The notes under the pieces: model-generated
Databases searched by the model: none
What the model was told of the DNA's origin: nothing
Seen by the model: only the letters and a program-made list of their open reading frames with translations
From: JBEIFW01 sp044370695
GTDB taxonomy: Bacteria > Actinomycetota > Acidimicrobiia > Acidimicrobiales > Ilumatobacteraceae
NCBI GenBank assembly: GCA_044370695.1
Contig: JBILVB010000013.1
Location: 1-42,431 of the forward strand
Length of the DNA: 42,431 nucleotides
Direction: 5' to 3'
In this document: piece after piece, positions 24,290 through 32,874 of the stretch
How the letters are laid out: every line of letters starts with the position of its first letter
Position numbering within the stretch: the first letter of the stretch is position 1
Program-made: the position numbers and the translations under genes

Positions 24290-25297
24290 ATGCTCCCCGT
24301 CATCGACGTGTCTGCATTCGCTACGGGTTCGAGCTACTGCAGCGTGGAGGCCGTCACCGCCGGCCAGGCGATGGACGACACGTGCCGGGAGCTGGGTTTC
24401 CTCCTGATCACCGGTCACGGCATGCGCCCCGAGACCAAGGCGGCGATGCTGGCCGCAGCGAAGGCGTTCTTCGACGAGCCGGCCGCTGCGAAAGAGGCGA
24501 TCTCGATCGGCCGGTCACCATGCCATCGCGGGTACGTCGGCATGGGCGCCGAGACGCTCGACGATGCCAACACGATGGCCGGTGACCTGAAAGAGACCCT
24601 CGACACCGGCAACGAGGACGGTCCCGACCACCCCGAGGTGCTGGCCGGAACGCCGTTGCACGGGCCGAACCAGTTCCCTGACACCCCGGGGTTCCGGGCC
24701 GCATGGGAGGCGTACCGCACCGAGGCGGTCGAGGCGGCACTTCGGGTGCAGCGCGGGCTCGCCGTCGGACTCGGCCTGCCGCCGGAATTCTTCGAGACGC
24801 TCGGCGGCGACACCCTCTACAACCTTCGGATGATCCACTACCCCCCGGCGGAGCGCTGCACCCCCGGCGCCGACCAACTCGGGTGCGGGGCACACACCGA
24901 CTACGGCACGATCACGGTGCTCGCCGACGACGGGGTCGGCGGTCTGCAGGTGCGCACCCGGGACGGGTCGTGGATCGACGTGGAGATCCCCGGGGACATG
25001 CTGGTGGTGAATCTGGGTGACCTCATGGCGATCTGGACCAACGACCGGTGGGTGTCGAACCCCCACCGCGTCGTGAACCCGCCGGGCCGCGACCGGTACT
25101 CGATCCCGCTGTTCGTCACCCCGCCGTTCCACACGCGCATCGAGGCCCTACCCACCTGCGTCCCCGAAGGCACAGCACCGCATCACGGCCCCCTCGTGGC
25201 CGGCCCGTACTTGCTGTCGCGCTTCGACGGCACCCACAGCTACCGCAACACCCTCCTGGAGGAGCACAACCGCGACGTCGCCGCCCACCTGTCCTGA
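24290..25297 (+). CDS. 2OG-Fe(II) oxygenase, isopenicillin N synthase-like (copy 2)
   Basis: A 335-residue oxygenase with start LPVIDVSAFA and the N-terminal helix DDTCRELGFLLITGHGM. The core has Fe ligands in CGAHTDYGTITVL (H-x-D) and a distal His in SNPHRVVNPPG, then the 2OG Arg in RDRYSIPLFV. It is a distant paralogue of the enzyme at 20043-21086; both carry the NLGDL and WTNDRW motifs. The ATG at 24290 is chosen because the domain starts at once, although the ORF is open upstream. Control by the divergent XRE-cupin gene is likely. The substrate is unknown. Confidence 0.9.
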   Translation: MLPVIDVSAFATGSSYCSVEAVTAGQAMDDTCRELGFLLITGHGMRPETKAAMLAAAKAFFDEPAAAKEAISIGRSPCHRGYVGMGAETLDDANTMAGDLKETLDTGNEDGPDHPEVLAGTPLHGPNQFPDTPGFRAAWEAYRTEAVEAALRVQRGLAVGLGLPPEFFETLGGDTLYNLRMIHYPPAERCTPGADQLGCGAHTDYGTITVLADDGVGGLQVRTRDGSWIDVEIPGDMLVVNLGDLMAIWTNDRWVSNPHRVVNPPGRDRYSIPLFVTPPFHTRIEALPTCVPEGTAPHHGPLVAGPYLLSRFDGTHSYRNTLLEEHNRDVAAHLS

Positions 25298-25359
25298 GCT
25301 CTGCCGGAGGCGGCTGTGCTAACCAGATCGGTCGGGACAGGACCGGGGAGATCGTGACG

Positions 25360-26199
25360 ATGAGCGGACGGTTGACGGGCAAGGTCGCAGTGGTCACCGG
25401 CGGTGCGTCGGGGATCGGGGCCGCGACCGCACGGCGCTTCGCCGCCGAAGGGGCCCGGGTGGTGATCGGCGACCTGCAGGACGCGCCCGGCGCGGATCTC
25501 GCCGCCGCCCTCGGCGACTCGGCGTGCTACCGGCATGCGAACGTCGCCCGGGAAGGTGACGTCGCCGGGCTCGTCACCGAGGCCGTCGAGCGGTGGGGGC
25601 GCCTCGACGTGCTGTTCAACAACGCCGGCTTCGTCGGAGCCACCGGCTCGTTCGACGACACGACCGAGGCCGAGTACGACCTGACGATGGACGTGTTGCT
25701 CAAGAGCGTGTTCTTCGGCATCAAGCACGCAGCTCCGGTGATGCGGGCGCAGCGCAGCGGTTCGATCGTCTCGACGGCGTCGGTGTGCGGGCTCACCCCG
25801 TCCATCGGTACACACCTGTACAACGTGGCCAAGGCCGGGGTCGTGATGATGACGAAGTCGCTCGCGCTCGAGCTCGCCGAGCACGGGATCCGGGTGAACT
25901 GCGTGTGTCCCGGCTACGTCGCCACCGGTCTCGCCGCCGGCGGGTCCCTAACGGACCTCGGTCCGGAGCGCACCGCCGAACGGCTCGCGGCGACGCGAGC
26001 CCGCATGGCGAGTTCGCAACCGATCCAGCGCATGGGAGAGCCCGACGACGTCGCCGCGCTGGTCACCTGGCTTGCGTCGGACGAGTCGGCGTGGATCACG
26101 GGTACGGCCCAGGTGATCGACGGTGGGCTCACACTGGGCAAGCCGTGGCGCAAACAACCCTCGACGGTCACCGCGCATCGGCCGCTCGCCGGCGCGTGA
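25360..26199 (+). CDS. Short-chain dehydrogenase/reductase (SDR)
   Basis: A 279-residue classical SDR. The cofactor motif is VTGGASGIGAATARR (TGxxxGxG), with Asp in IGDLQDAPG favouring NAD(H); the structural NNAG is at LFNNAGFVG. The catalytic Ser, Tyr and Lys are in IVSTASVCG and LYNVAKAG, and the C-terminal WITGTAQVIDGG is typical. The ATG at 25360 has GGGGAG 9 bp upstream. It lies 62 bp behind the second 2OG oxygenase on the same strand and may oxidize its product. The substrate is unknown. Confidence 0.9.
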   Translation: MSGRLTGKVAVVTGGASGIGAATARRFAAEGARVVIGDLQDAPGADLAAALGDSACYRHANVAREGDVAGLVTEAVERWGRLDVLFNNAGFVGATGSFDDTTEAEYDLTMDVLLKSVFFGIKHAAPVMRAQRSGSIVSTASVCGLTPSIGTHLYNVAKAGVVMMTKSLALELAEHGIRVNCVCPGYVATGLAAGGSLTDLGPERTAERLAATRARMASSQPIQRMGEPDDVAALVTWLASDESAWITGTAQVIDGGLTLGKPWRKQPSTVTAHRPLAGA

Positions 26200-26217
26200 G
26201 TCGGGCCGGCGGACGGC

Positions 26218-27639
26218 TCAACCCGCTGGACGATCCAGCTCCTGCGGGGTCCAGAATCCCGGCAGCGGCCGATGGCAGCCGCCCCCGGCGCCGTAGCGAC
26301 CGAGCCGCCCGACAGCGTCGGGGGCGCCCAGGTCGATCACGTCGAAGCAGGTGACCGGCCCGGCGGCCCGAAGGGCGGTGTCGCCCTCGCTGCGGCGCTT
26401 CGGAAGGTTCGTCGTGAGCAGCACCCACGGCACTGCACCACGGGCCGACCGCAGCGCCGCACCCCGGCCGAGCACCCGCCACACGGTATCGGTGCGGTGC
26501 AGGCCGCCGCGGTGGCTCGTGAACGGGCCGGCCACCTCGAACCACCAGGGCGCGCCGGCGGCGTCGACGGCGACGACGTCGACCGCGACCCCGGTGGCGC
26601 GGATCCGCCGGGCGCGGTCGGTGATCGTGAAGCCGGCTGCGGTGAGGGCCTCCTCGGCGACCTTCCCCGCGGCCTTACCGTCCCGTAGCGCAGCGGGGAC
26701 GCCGGCCCCGCCGGTGTCGGGGATCGCCGTGCGGGCCTCGTCCACCCGGCGTCGGGCGATCGCCACGTAATCGGCGTCGAGGTCGTAGCCGACGTAGCGC
26801 CGCCCCAGGCGCGCCGCGGCGACGAGCGCAGAGCCGCTGCCCATGAACGGGTCGAGCACGAGATCGTCGGCGTAGGTGTAGAGCCGGATGAGTTGCTCGG
26901 GCAGCTCCACCGGGAACGGGGCCGGGTGGCCGACGCGGCGGGCGCTCTCGGCCGGGATCTGCCAGACGTCGAGCGTGAGGGCGAGAAAATCCTCCGTGAG
27001 GACCGTGCTCGCGTGCGGCAGACCCTCGGCGGCGCGCCGTTTGGCCGGGCGGGCCCGGTCGAACCGGCCCTTGCTCGCGACGACGACCCGCTCGGTGATG
27101 TCGCGCAGCACCGGGTTGGCTGCGCTGCGGAACGAACCCCATGCGCACGAACCGCTCGCACCCTCGCCCTTCTGCCAGATGAGCTCCCCGCGCAGCAGCA
27201 GCCCGAGGTCGTGTTCGAGGATGCGGATCACGTCGGCCGACAGGCTCCGGTACGGCTTGCGGCCGAGGTTGGCGACGTTCACCGCGATGCGCCCGCCGGG
27301 TTCGAGCGTGCGCACGCACTCGGCGAACACCTCCGTGAGCATCTGCAGGTACTCGAGGTAGGACGAGGGGACGCCCGCTCGCTCGAGTTCCTCCTCGTAC
27401 TGCTTGCCGGCGAAGTACGGCGGTGACGTGACGACGAGGGCCACGGAGCCGTCTGCGACCGCGTCCATGTTGCGGGCATCGCCGTGCACGAAGGGTTCCG
27501 CCACGGGAACCGGCGCCAGAACGGTGTCGTCCTGCGACAACTCGGGCGCCCGGAACCGTTCGTAGAACCCGGACGCGTCGTGGCTCTCCCGGGCTCCGAC
27601 CCCGAAGTTCGACGTGCTCGTGCGACGGCGCTCCCGCAT
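26218..27639 (-). CDS. Site-specific DNA methyltransferase with extra C-terminal domain
   Basis: A 473-residue beta-class (permuted) amino-methyltransferase: the catalytic motif TSPPY is at residues 71-75 and the SAM-binding motif DPFMGSGS later, at 263-270. TSPPY is most frequent in N4-cytosine enzymes, though N6-adenine cannot be excluded. Residues about 320-440 form an added domain with DVVAVDAAGAPWWFEVAG and RTDTVWRVLGRGAALRSA, which looks like a nuclease-fold remnant (Asp...Glu-x-Ala where Lys would be expected). The start ATG has AGGAGGG upstream. No separate restriction gene is adjacent, so it is an orphan methylase or a fused, probably inactive, restriction-like domain. Confidence 0.85.
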   Translation of the reverse strand: MRERRRTSTSNFGVGARESHDASGFYERFRAPELSQDDTVLAPVPVAEPFVHGDARNMDAVADGSVALVVTSPPYFAGKQYEEELERAGVPSSYLEYLQMLTEVFAECVRTLEPGGRIAVNVANLGRKPYRSLSADVIRILEHDLGLLLRGELIWQKGEGASGSCAWGSFRSAANPVLRDITERVVVASKGRFDRARPAKRRAAEGLPHASTVLTEDFLALTLDVWQIPAESARRVGHPAPFPVELPEQLIRLYTYADDLVLDPFMGSGSALVAAARLGRRYVGYDLDADYVAIARRRVDEARTAIPDTGGAGVPAALRDGKAAGKVAEEALTAAGFTITDRARRIRATGVAVDVVAVDAAGAPWWFEVAGPFTSHRGGLHRTDTVWRVLGRGAALRSARGAVPWVLLTTNLPKRRSEGDTALRAAGPVTCFDVIDLGAPDAVGRLGRYGAGGGCHRPLPGFWTPQELDRPAG

Positions 27640-27774
27640 CGACCCTCCTGGCCGGCGGCATCGTACCCGGCGCTCGGACCCGCTGGGCGAACACACGCGC
27701 GAGGCGACGGGAGACCACGTCGGCGTGGCACCCGCCGTTACCGGAACCCCGGCGCCACCGGCCATGCTGCGCCC

Positions 27775-28254
27775 ATGGCCCTTTCCCGTGACCTCGCCCT
27801 CACCGACGCCGAGCGCGACGAGATCCTCGCATCGGAGTGGAACATGCGCATTGCGACGGTGTCCCCGTCCGGTCGGATCAACGCAACACCACTGTGGTTC
27901 GCATGGCACGGCGGGAAGATCTGGTCCTACTGCCGGGGCCGCAAGGTGGAGAACCTCCGCCGGAACCCCCAGTGCACCGTGCTCGTCGACCGAGCCGTGC
28001 GCTTCCACGAACTGCAGGGGATCATGATCCAGGGCACGGCGACGATCCTCGAGGACGCTGCGGCCGAGGCTGCGGACCCGGCGCTCGGGACGGTGCGCGA
28101 GATCATGGGCCGCAAGTACCACGGCGGTCACGGCGAGGAGCCGGCGGGTGAGCCCACGCCGATGGCGGCCTCGGCGCGCGGGCGCAGCTGGCGATGGGTG
28201 GCGATCACGCCCACCCACATCGTCACCTGGGACAACACCAAGATTTCCCGCTGA
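27775..28254 (+). CDS. PPOX-class flavin/F420-type oxidoreductase
   Basis: A 159-residue split-barrel protein of the pyridoxamine phosphate oxidase-like superfamily. It has the typical layout: RIATVSPSGRINATPLWFAW for the first strands, a cofactor-binding turn GRKVENLRRNPQCTVLVD, and GIMIQGTATIL. In actinobacteria such proteins often bind F420 or flavin and reduce small molecules; neither cofactor nor substrate can be determined here. It starts 135 bp from the divergent DNA methyltransferase. Confidence 0.8.
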   Translation: MALSRDLALTDAERDEILASEWNMRIATVSPSGRINATPLWFAWHGGKIWSYCRGRKVENLRRNPQCTVLVDRAVRFHELQGIMIQGTATILEDAAAEAADPALGTVREIMGRKYHGGHGEEPAGEPTPMAASARGRSWRWVAITPTHIVTWDNTKISR

Positions 28255-28314
28255 CGCGCCCGGCCGGCCCGCAACGGCGACGGCCCCGATCCCGGCGACC
28301 GCACGCAGGCGGGC

Positions 28315-28968
28315 ATGGGCGAGAACGGTAGGCCAGACGAACAGCCCCGTCGCCAGGATGCCGGCCGCGGCGACGAGCGCGCCACGCTCATGTCCAAGGG
28401 CCTCCTCACGCGCGCAGGACGCAACCGACGCGCGCGCCTACCGGGTAGAGCCGACCGCCGACGGGCTGGCGCTGGTCGTGCCCGCCGTGAAGGCCGTCGA
28501 CGAGGCCGACGATGCGCCGCCGATGCGGGCGACCGGGTGGCCGGCGCTTGCACCGTCGACACCACGGGCCCGGCGATCGCCTGGGTGAACGTGCCCTCGA
28601 CCATCGAGGCGGGCAAGACCTTCACGGCGACGTTCTCGCTGAGGAACCCGAGCAACGTCGACCCGCAATCCCCCAACGTGCGCATCGGCGGTGCGCCGGG
28701 CTGGATCGTCAACTGGTGCGGCTTCCCGGTGCTGGTCACGCGCACCTCGGGCCCCGCGGTCGACGGCATCTGGTCGGTGAGCTGCGCGGTGCCGGCCACC
28801 GCCGTCACCGGCTCGTACTCGCTGTTCGTCGCGGCGCAGGACTTCTTCGGGAACTCCACGATGCTCAGCCCGGCGCCGACGAAAGGCGAGTTCGACCTCA
28901 CCGGCGGGAACGCCGACGACAACGCCAACAAGCGCTTCGAGCCGAACGCCACCTTCACCGTCGGCTGA
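28315..28968 (+). pseudogene. Broken gene with Ig-like extracellular C-terminal domain
   Basis: From about 28536 to the stop at 28968 the frame reads a convincing beta-rich domain with paired cysteines (ACTVDTTGP, STIEAGKTFTATFSL, GWIVNWCGFP, WSVSCAVPATAVTG, GSYSLFVAAQDFFGN). Upstream in this frame the sequence is basic low-complexity (RRRAGAGRARREGRR), but another plus frame reads RAYRVEPTADGLALVVPAVKAVDEADD over the same stretch. This pattern suggests a frameshift near 28535 or a fragment without its start. No signal peptide or clear ribosome-binding site is seen. Function unknown. Confidence 0.5.
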
Positions 28969-29000
28969 GCCGGCCCCCTGCGCCTCCGCCCGCCGGGCGC

Positions 29001-29396
29001 TCAGTCCCGTTGCTCCATTACCCGGCCGTGGATCTCGAGCGCCAGGGCGTGGACGGCGCGGGTGAGCTCGGTGTTGGCCCGCAGTTCGGCCTCCTGGGCG
29101 ACGAAGTCGTGGTCGGCCTTGGCCTGCTGGAAGGCACTCTGGCGGTTCTGGCCGATCATCACGAACGCCGACAGGAAGATCGCCTCGAGCGAGACGACCA
29201 GCGTGAGCTTGGGCCACGGGTCCGATTCGACGAGGAGCATCCACACGGCGAACACGACGGCGTGGAGGTAGACGAACGGCATCGACCCGGCGAAGGCGGT
29301 GATGGCGTCGGCCAACCTGAGCTGTGCGTGGGATGCGCGGTGGCGCTTGTGGGCTTCGACGACGGGATGGTGACCGGCGGTGCGATGCGGGCCCAT
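29001..29396 (-). CDS. DUF1003 membrane protein
   Basis: A 131-residue protein matching DUF1003: two hydrophobic segments in SMPFVYLHAVVFAVWMLL and LTLVVSLEAIFLSAFVMIG, then the conserved QNRQSAFQQAKADHDF and a helical tail. The ATG at 29396 is the first start that keeps a short basic N-terminus (HKRHRASHAQ). The biochemical role of the family is not established. Its stop lies 32 bp from the end of the Ig-like gene, tail to tail. Confidence 0.85.
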   Translation of the reverse strand: MGPHRTAGHHPVVEAHKRHRASHAQLRLADAITAFAGSMPFVYLHAVVFAVWMLLVESDPWPKLTLVVSLEAIFLSAFVMIGQNRQSAFQQAKADHDFVAQEAELRANTELTRAVHALALEIHGRVMEQRD

Positions 29397-29464
29397 GGGG
29401 CGGCTCCCTGCTCGAGTGGTGAGACCCCAGTGTGCCCCCACCGGCCGGTGCCGGTGCCGGGTGC

Positions 29465-30592
29465 TCAGGCGGGCTCGTTCACCCACGACGCCGAGCTGAG
29501 TGCGCCGGCCGTTTCGGTCCGGCGGCCCATCTCCCGCAGCCACCGGCCATGGGCGCGCACTGCGGCCCACACGCCTGCGTGGACGTGGTACTCGACGCCG
29601 TGGACCCGGCATTGCTCCCGGAAGCGGCGGGCGACGGCGGCGTAGGCGGTGTGGGGCAGACGGGGCCCGAGGTGATGCTCGATCTGGTGGTCGAGACCAC
29701 CGACCAGCCAGCGGAACACCCCGCCGAGCACGGGCGAGGAGTCGACGTCACAGGTCGTACGCAACTGGTGCAGCGTGAAGTCGTCGCCGCGCCGGGGCGC
29801 GTCGGCGTCGGCGAACGCCGACTGCGCGGTGCAGTGCGCGAGCTGGAAGGTGACGGCGAGGACGAAGCCGACGGCCCACGAGCACACGAGATAGGCGGTG
29901 AGCACCACCCACCACGAGTTGAACACGAGGGGCAGCAGGACCGCCCAGCCGAGGTGGAACAGCTTGCCGGCGACCACGCGGGCGACCACGCCGGCGGTGA
30001 CCGGCCGGCGGATCGGCCGGCCCTCCATTCGCTTCGTCACCAAGCTGACCACGTCGCTGACCAACAGGTTCTTCAACGCCAAGAAGCCGTACAGGGGCCA
30101 CAGGTAGACGTGCTGCGCCCGGTACCACGGCTGCCACGGTTGCGACGGGGCCAGCCGGGCCAACGGGCCCAGGGCGAGGTCGGAGTCGTACCCGACGACG
30201 TTGGTGTTGCCGTGGTGCAGCGTGTTGTGCTGGATGCGCCACAGCCAGCTGCTCGCCCCGAGCGCGTCGGAGCTGTAGGCGAGCGTGGCGTTGAGCCAGC
30301 GGAGCCGGGAGAACGCGCCGTGGTTGGCGTCGTGCATGATCCCGGTGCCGACGGCGATCAACGACACGACCAGACCGACGCCGCCTGCGAGGCGCACCGG
30401 GATCGGCCAGTTCGACAGCACGAACGTGGCGAAGCTGATTGCGAAGAGCCCGAGGATCACGAGGGCTTTGCCGTGCAACCGCTTCCGAGCGCTCGCCTCC
30501 TCCGCCGGGGACGGCTGGACCGCACGCCACAGCGCGCTCGACAAGGCGCTCGGCGTCACGGCGGTGACTCCAGGAGAGATCGAGACGGACAT
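29465..30592 (-). CDS. Membrane fatty-acid desaturase
   Basis: A 375-residue desaturase with the three histidine boxes of membrane di-iron desaturases: HDANHG, HNTLHH and HQIEHH, the last being the front-end/acyl-lipid type. Hydrophobic hairpins flank the boxes (VILGLFAISFATFVL, VLLPLVFNSWWVVLTAYLV). No N-terminal cytochrome b5 domain is fused, so an external electron donor is needed. The ATG at 30592 has AAGGGTGG upstream; the longer frame to 31207 overlaps the divergent gene and is not supported. It probably introduces double bonds into membrane lipid acyl chains. Confidence 0.92.
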   Translation of the reverse strand: MSVSISPGVTAVTPSALSSALWRAVQPSPAEEASARKRLHGKALVILGLFAISFATFVLSNWPIPVRLAGGVGLVVSLIAVGTGIMHDANHGAFSRLRWLNATLAYSSDALGASSWLWRIQHNTLHHGNTNVVGYDSDLALGPLARLAPSQPWQPWYRAQHVYLWPLYGFLALKNLLVSDVVSLVTKRMEGRPIRRPVTAGVVARVVAGKLFHLGWAVLLPLVFNSWWVVLTAYLVCSWAVGFVLAVTFQLAHCTAQSAFADADAPRRGDDFTLHQLRTTCDVDSSPVLGGVFRWLVGGLDHQIEHHLGPRLPHTAYAAVARRFREQCRVHGVEYHVHAGVWAAVRAHGRWLREMGRRTETAGALSSASWVNEPA

Positions 30593-30902
30593 GAGCCACC
30601 CTTCGGGATCGAGCGGCTCAGCAGGAGACGGCGGCGAAGGACACTCGTCGAACCATCGGCAAACCAAGGAGCGCTGTGCGGCCACGCTATCGGCGGCCCA
30701 CCGGCTTCGGCGCTGCATCGTCCCACTCGCCGCCGCCCGCCGGGATCGGGTGGTGGTGGCATGGCGCGACGAGGGCGAGGTCGGACCAGGCGGCGGGTGG
30801 GGAACCGCCCGGGTGGGGGTACGGTGACGGTCCAGTCCTTGGTCGCGACGCCTGCCCTTCGCAGAGCCCGACGCCTCGCCCAGGCCGTTCGGAAGGCGAG
30901 TC
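30593..30902. other. Intergenic region between the divergent desaturase and zinc-ribbon genes
   Basis: This 310-bp stretch holds no convincing gene. It should contain promoters for both neighbours: TACGGT near 30819 is a possible -10 for the plus-strand gene, and TATCGG near 30687 is a weak AT-containing spot. No palindrome, terminator or RNA gene was seen. Several short ORFs cross it, but all are Arg/Pro-rich shadows. Confidence 0.5.
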
Positions 30903-31298
30903 GTGATGTTGACGTTCCAGTGGAACAGCCTGCGGGTCGGTGATCGTGTGATCGTCCACGACGACGAGCTCCCGGGCCTGCCCCTCCAGCCCGGTGTCGT
31001 CGCCGACATCCAGACGCACCGGCGGTGCACAGACGTGGCCGTGCGCATCGTGACTCCCGGGGTCTCGCACGTGTGCCATCCGCGACGCCAGGCCGTGCAC
31101 CTCGCACCGCTCGACCCCGACGACGTGTGCTGGCGGTGCATCGAGGCGGCCAAGCAGCGGCCGACGCCGTCGCTGACGCGCTGCTCACGCTGCCGCAAGG
31201 ATTTCACCGGCCCCCGGGATCCGGGAGCGGCGTCGGGGTGGTGGCTGTGCGACAGCTGTCAGGCCATCCTGATTCCGTCGGGCCGACGACCCCGCTGA
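30903..31298 (+). CDS. Small zinc-ribbon hypothetical protein
   Basis: A 131-residue protein starting at GTG 30903 or the adjacent ATG 30906, with AAGGCGAG upstream. The N-terminal half looks like a small beta-barrel domain (LRVGDRVIVHDDELPGLPLQPGVVADI), and the C-terminal half has CxxC pairs: CWRC, CSRC and CDSC, expected to bind zinc. I do not recognise a named family. The arrangement suggests a nucleic-acid or protein-binding module, as inference only. Confidence 0.7.
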   Translation: MMLTFQWNSLRVGDRVIVHDDELPGLPLQPGVVADIQTHRRCTDVAVRIVTPGVSHVCHPRRQAVHLAPLDPDDVCWRCIEAAKQRPTPSLTRCSRCRKDFTGPRDPGAASGWWLCDSCQAILIPSGRRPR

Positions 31299-31536
31299 TG
31301 GCAGGACGATCGACGGCGGATCGCAGGGCCCCACGGGGTTCGCGTCGGTAGCGGCGGCCGGCCTCGGCCAGACGTGGTGCAGCGAGTACGGCACTCCGTG
31401 AGCTTCCGATGCGGAACGGGAGGGATTCGGCGGATGTCGACGTTTCCCCTGGCCACCGGCTTGATGAGCTGGCCTTGGCAGTGACGCCGGCAGTAACGAG
31501 CGACAGCCGTGGGGGTTCGTCGGTGGTGTTCGACGA

Positions 31537-32091
31537 CTAGCGGCCCCGCAACGCGGCGACCGAGCGGGGAAGCCCGGAGCGCGTGAGATGGTCGAGCAAC
31601 TCGTCAACGCTCATCGGCGGGTTCCGAAGGGCTGCTGCCTGCGCATCGAGCACGCGAAAGATCGTCGCCGGTGACAGGTCGACGAGATGGAGCAGAAACT
31701 CGTCGGGGGTCTGAGCTTCGATGTTGTAGGACCGGAGCACGTCAGCCGGGAAGTCGCTGAGGTTCTCGGTGACGATGACTTGGGAACCGGAGCGAATGGC
31801 GACTGCAACGACGTGTCGGTCGTTGGGGTCGGGCAGGTGGAGGCCATCGAGGAGCCGCTCGTAGCCGGTGGTGAGGCAGTCAGGGACCGCCTCGCACATC
31901 AGTTGACGGGTGCGGGCCAATTGGGCTTCGGTCAGGTCGGGCCGACGGCGCAGGATCGAGCGGACCATCTCGTCGAGGATGTCCGTGCTCCAGTGAGCGC
32001 GGAACAGACCGGTGGTCGCAAGCCGGATGAGGAGATCTCGTAGCCCCGCCGGGTGCAACACGCACGCGTCGTAGGTCGCGTCGAAGGCCAC
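31537..32091 (-). CDS. PIN-domain toxin (VapC-like ribonuclease)
   Basis: A 184-residue PIN protein: DACVLHPAGLRDLL carries the first catalytic Asp, STDILDEMVRS the conserved Glu, and LPDPNDRHVVAVAIRSGSQVIVTENLSDFP the later Asp residues and the core strand. Such proteins are Mg2+-dependent RNases that inhibit translation when free. It follows the antitoxin gene by 18 bp on the same strand, forming a two-gene toxin-antitoxin operon. It has a C-terminal extension beyond small VapC proteins (LSPATIFRVLDAQAAALRNPP), common in this HTH-PIN subgroup. Confidence 0.9.
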   Translation of the reverse strand: MAFDATYDACVLHPAGLRDLLIRLATTGLFRAHWSTDILDEMVRSILRRRPDLTEAQLARTRQLMCEAVPDCLTTGYERLLDGLHLPDPNDRHVVAVAIRSGSQVIVTENLSDFPADVLRSYNIEAQTPDEFLLHLVDLSPATIFRVLDAQAAALRNPPMSVDELLDHLTRSGLPRSVAALRGR

Positions 32092-32109
32092 GCCAGCCTT
32101 CCTGGCTCG

Positions 32110-32580
32110 CTAGTAGTCCAGGCCGATGCGCTGGGCTTCGCCGGTGAGTTCGTCGGCGATGGCGCGACGCTCGGCGTCGTCGACGCGTTTGTACGCCAGG
32201 AGATCGGCGAGCAAGACGCGGCGGCGGTTGCCAACGCGTCGGAACGGCAGTTTGCGTTCCTCGAGGAGCTTCACCAGGTACGGCCGCGAGACGTTCAACA
32301 CATCCGCAGCCTGCTGAGTGGTGAGTTCGGCGTGTACGGGTGCCACGGTCACCGCGTTGCCATTGGCGATCTGGGTGAGTATGTCGACAAGCAGTCGCAG
32401 CGCGTGGCCGGGAAGCTGCACGACGGTGCCGACGTCGTTGGCCTGCAGCGACACCGGAACGTCCGCGAGTTCGGGGTGTTGGCGGAGGAATCGCTCGAGG
32501 ATGGCCACAGCCTCGGCCGCCTGAGTGGCGGTGTGCTCGTCGGGGACGGTGAGTTGGTGGTCGAGAAGTGCAGATGCCAC
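32110..32580 (-). CDS. HTH (excisionase-type) antitoxin partner of the PIN toxin
   Basis: A 156-residue protein starting at GTG 32580, with AAGGAG 8 bp upstream. The C-terminal part has an excisionase/MerR-like helix-turn-helix (LTTQQAADVLNVSRPYLVKLLEERKLPFRR, about residues 86-115, then VGNRRRVLLADLLAYKR). The N-terminal half (about 20-75) is helical and may bind the toxin. It is the first gene of the operon and probably autoregulates through the palindromes in its promoter. The pair is the known COG-type HTH/PIN toxin-antitoxin arrangement. Confidence 0.88.
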   Translation of the reverse strand: MASALLDHQLTVPDEHTATQAAEAVAILERFLRQHPELADVPVSLQANDVGTVVQLPGHALRLLVDILTQIANGNAVTVAPVHAELTTQQAADVLNVSRPYLVKLLEERKLPFRRVGNRRRVLLADLLAYKRVDDAERRAIADELTGEAQRIGLDY

Positions 32581-32622
32581 GGTCGTGTCTCCTTGCGGCG
32601 CAGGCAGGTTGGCGCTAGTCGA

Positions 32623-32651
32623 AGCATACGAAGTATTCGAAATACCCGCAA
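32623..32651 (-). promoter_or_regulatory. Promoter and palindromic operators of the HTH/PIN toxin-antitoxin operon
   Basis: On the minus strand, TTGCGG (32646-32651) and TATGCT (32623-32628) are separated by exactly 17 bp and lie about 43 bp upstream of the GTG start. The spacer holds GTATT-TCG-AATAC (32633-32645), a perfect odd palindrome, and a second, ATAC-TTC-GTAT (32626-32636), overlaps the -10. The same stretch reads as three 9-bp repeats beginning with TTCG. This suits autorepression by the antitoxin. Confidence 0.6.
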
Positions 32652-32847
32652 CACAGGTTCCGACCCCACGAACCGTTGACACCGACAGCACACCCACTGA
32701 CGGAGAGCCACCGTCCACCTTTGGTGATTTTCTGTGTAATGAACCCCGATCCGAGCCGTGCAGGCTCACACCGGCACGGCTTGAGGGCTCACGCGAGCCG
32801 GGCCCATAGTCGCTGGGCCACAGCACCGTGATGGTGCCGTCGGGGTC

Positions 32848-32874
32848 GTCGAGGACGTCGAGGACGTCGAGGAC
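32848..32874. repeat. 3 x 9 bp tandem repeat (GTCGAGGAC)
   Basis: Three exact head-to-tail copies of GTCGAGGAC. On the minus strand they would encode a repeated VLD motif, so they may lie in a decayed reading frame. Confidence 0.8.

Noticed and set aside
29439..29450. Perfect palindrome CACCGGCCGGTG as an operator or terminator
   Set aside because: Short CG-rich palindromes are expected by chance at this GC content, and there is no T-run or promoter context to support a function.
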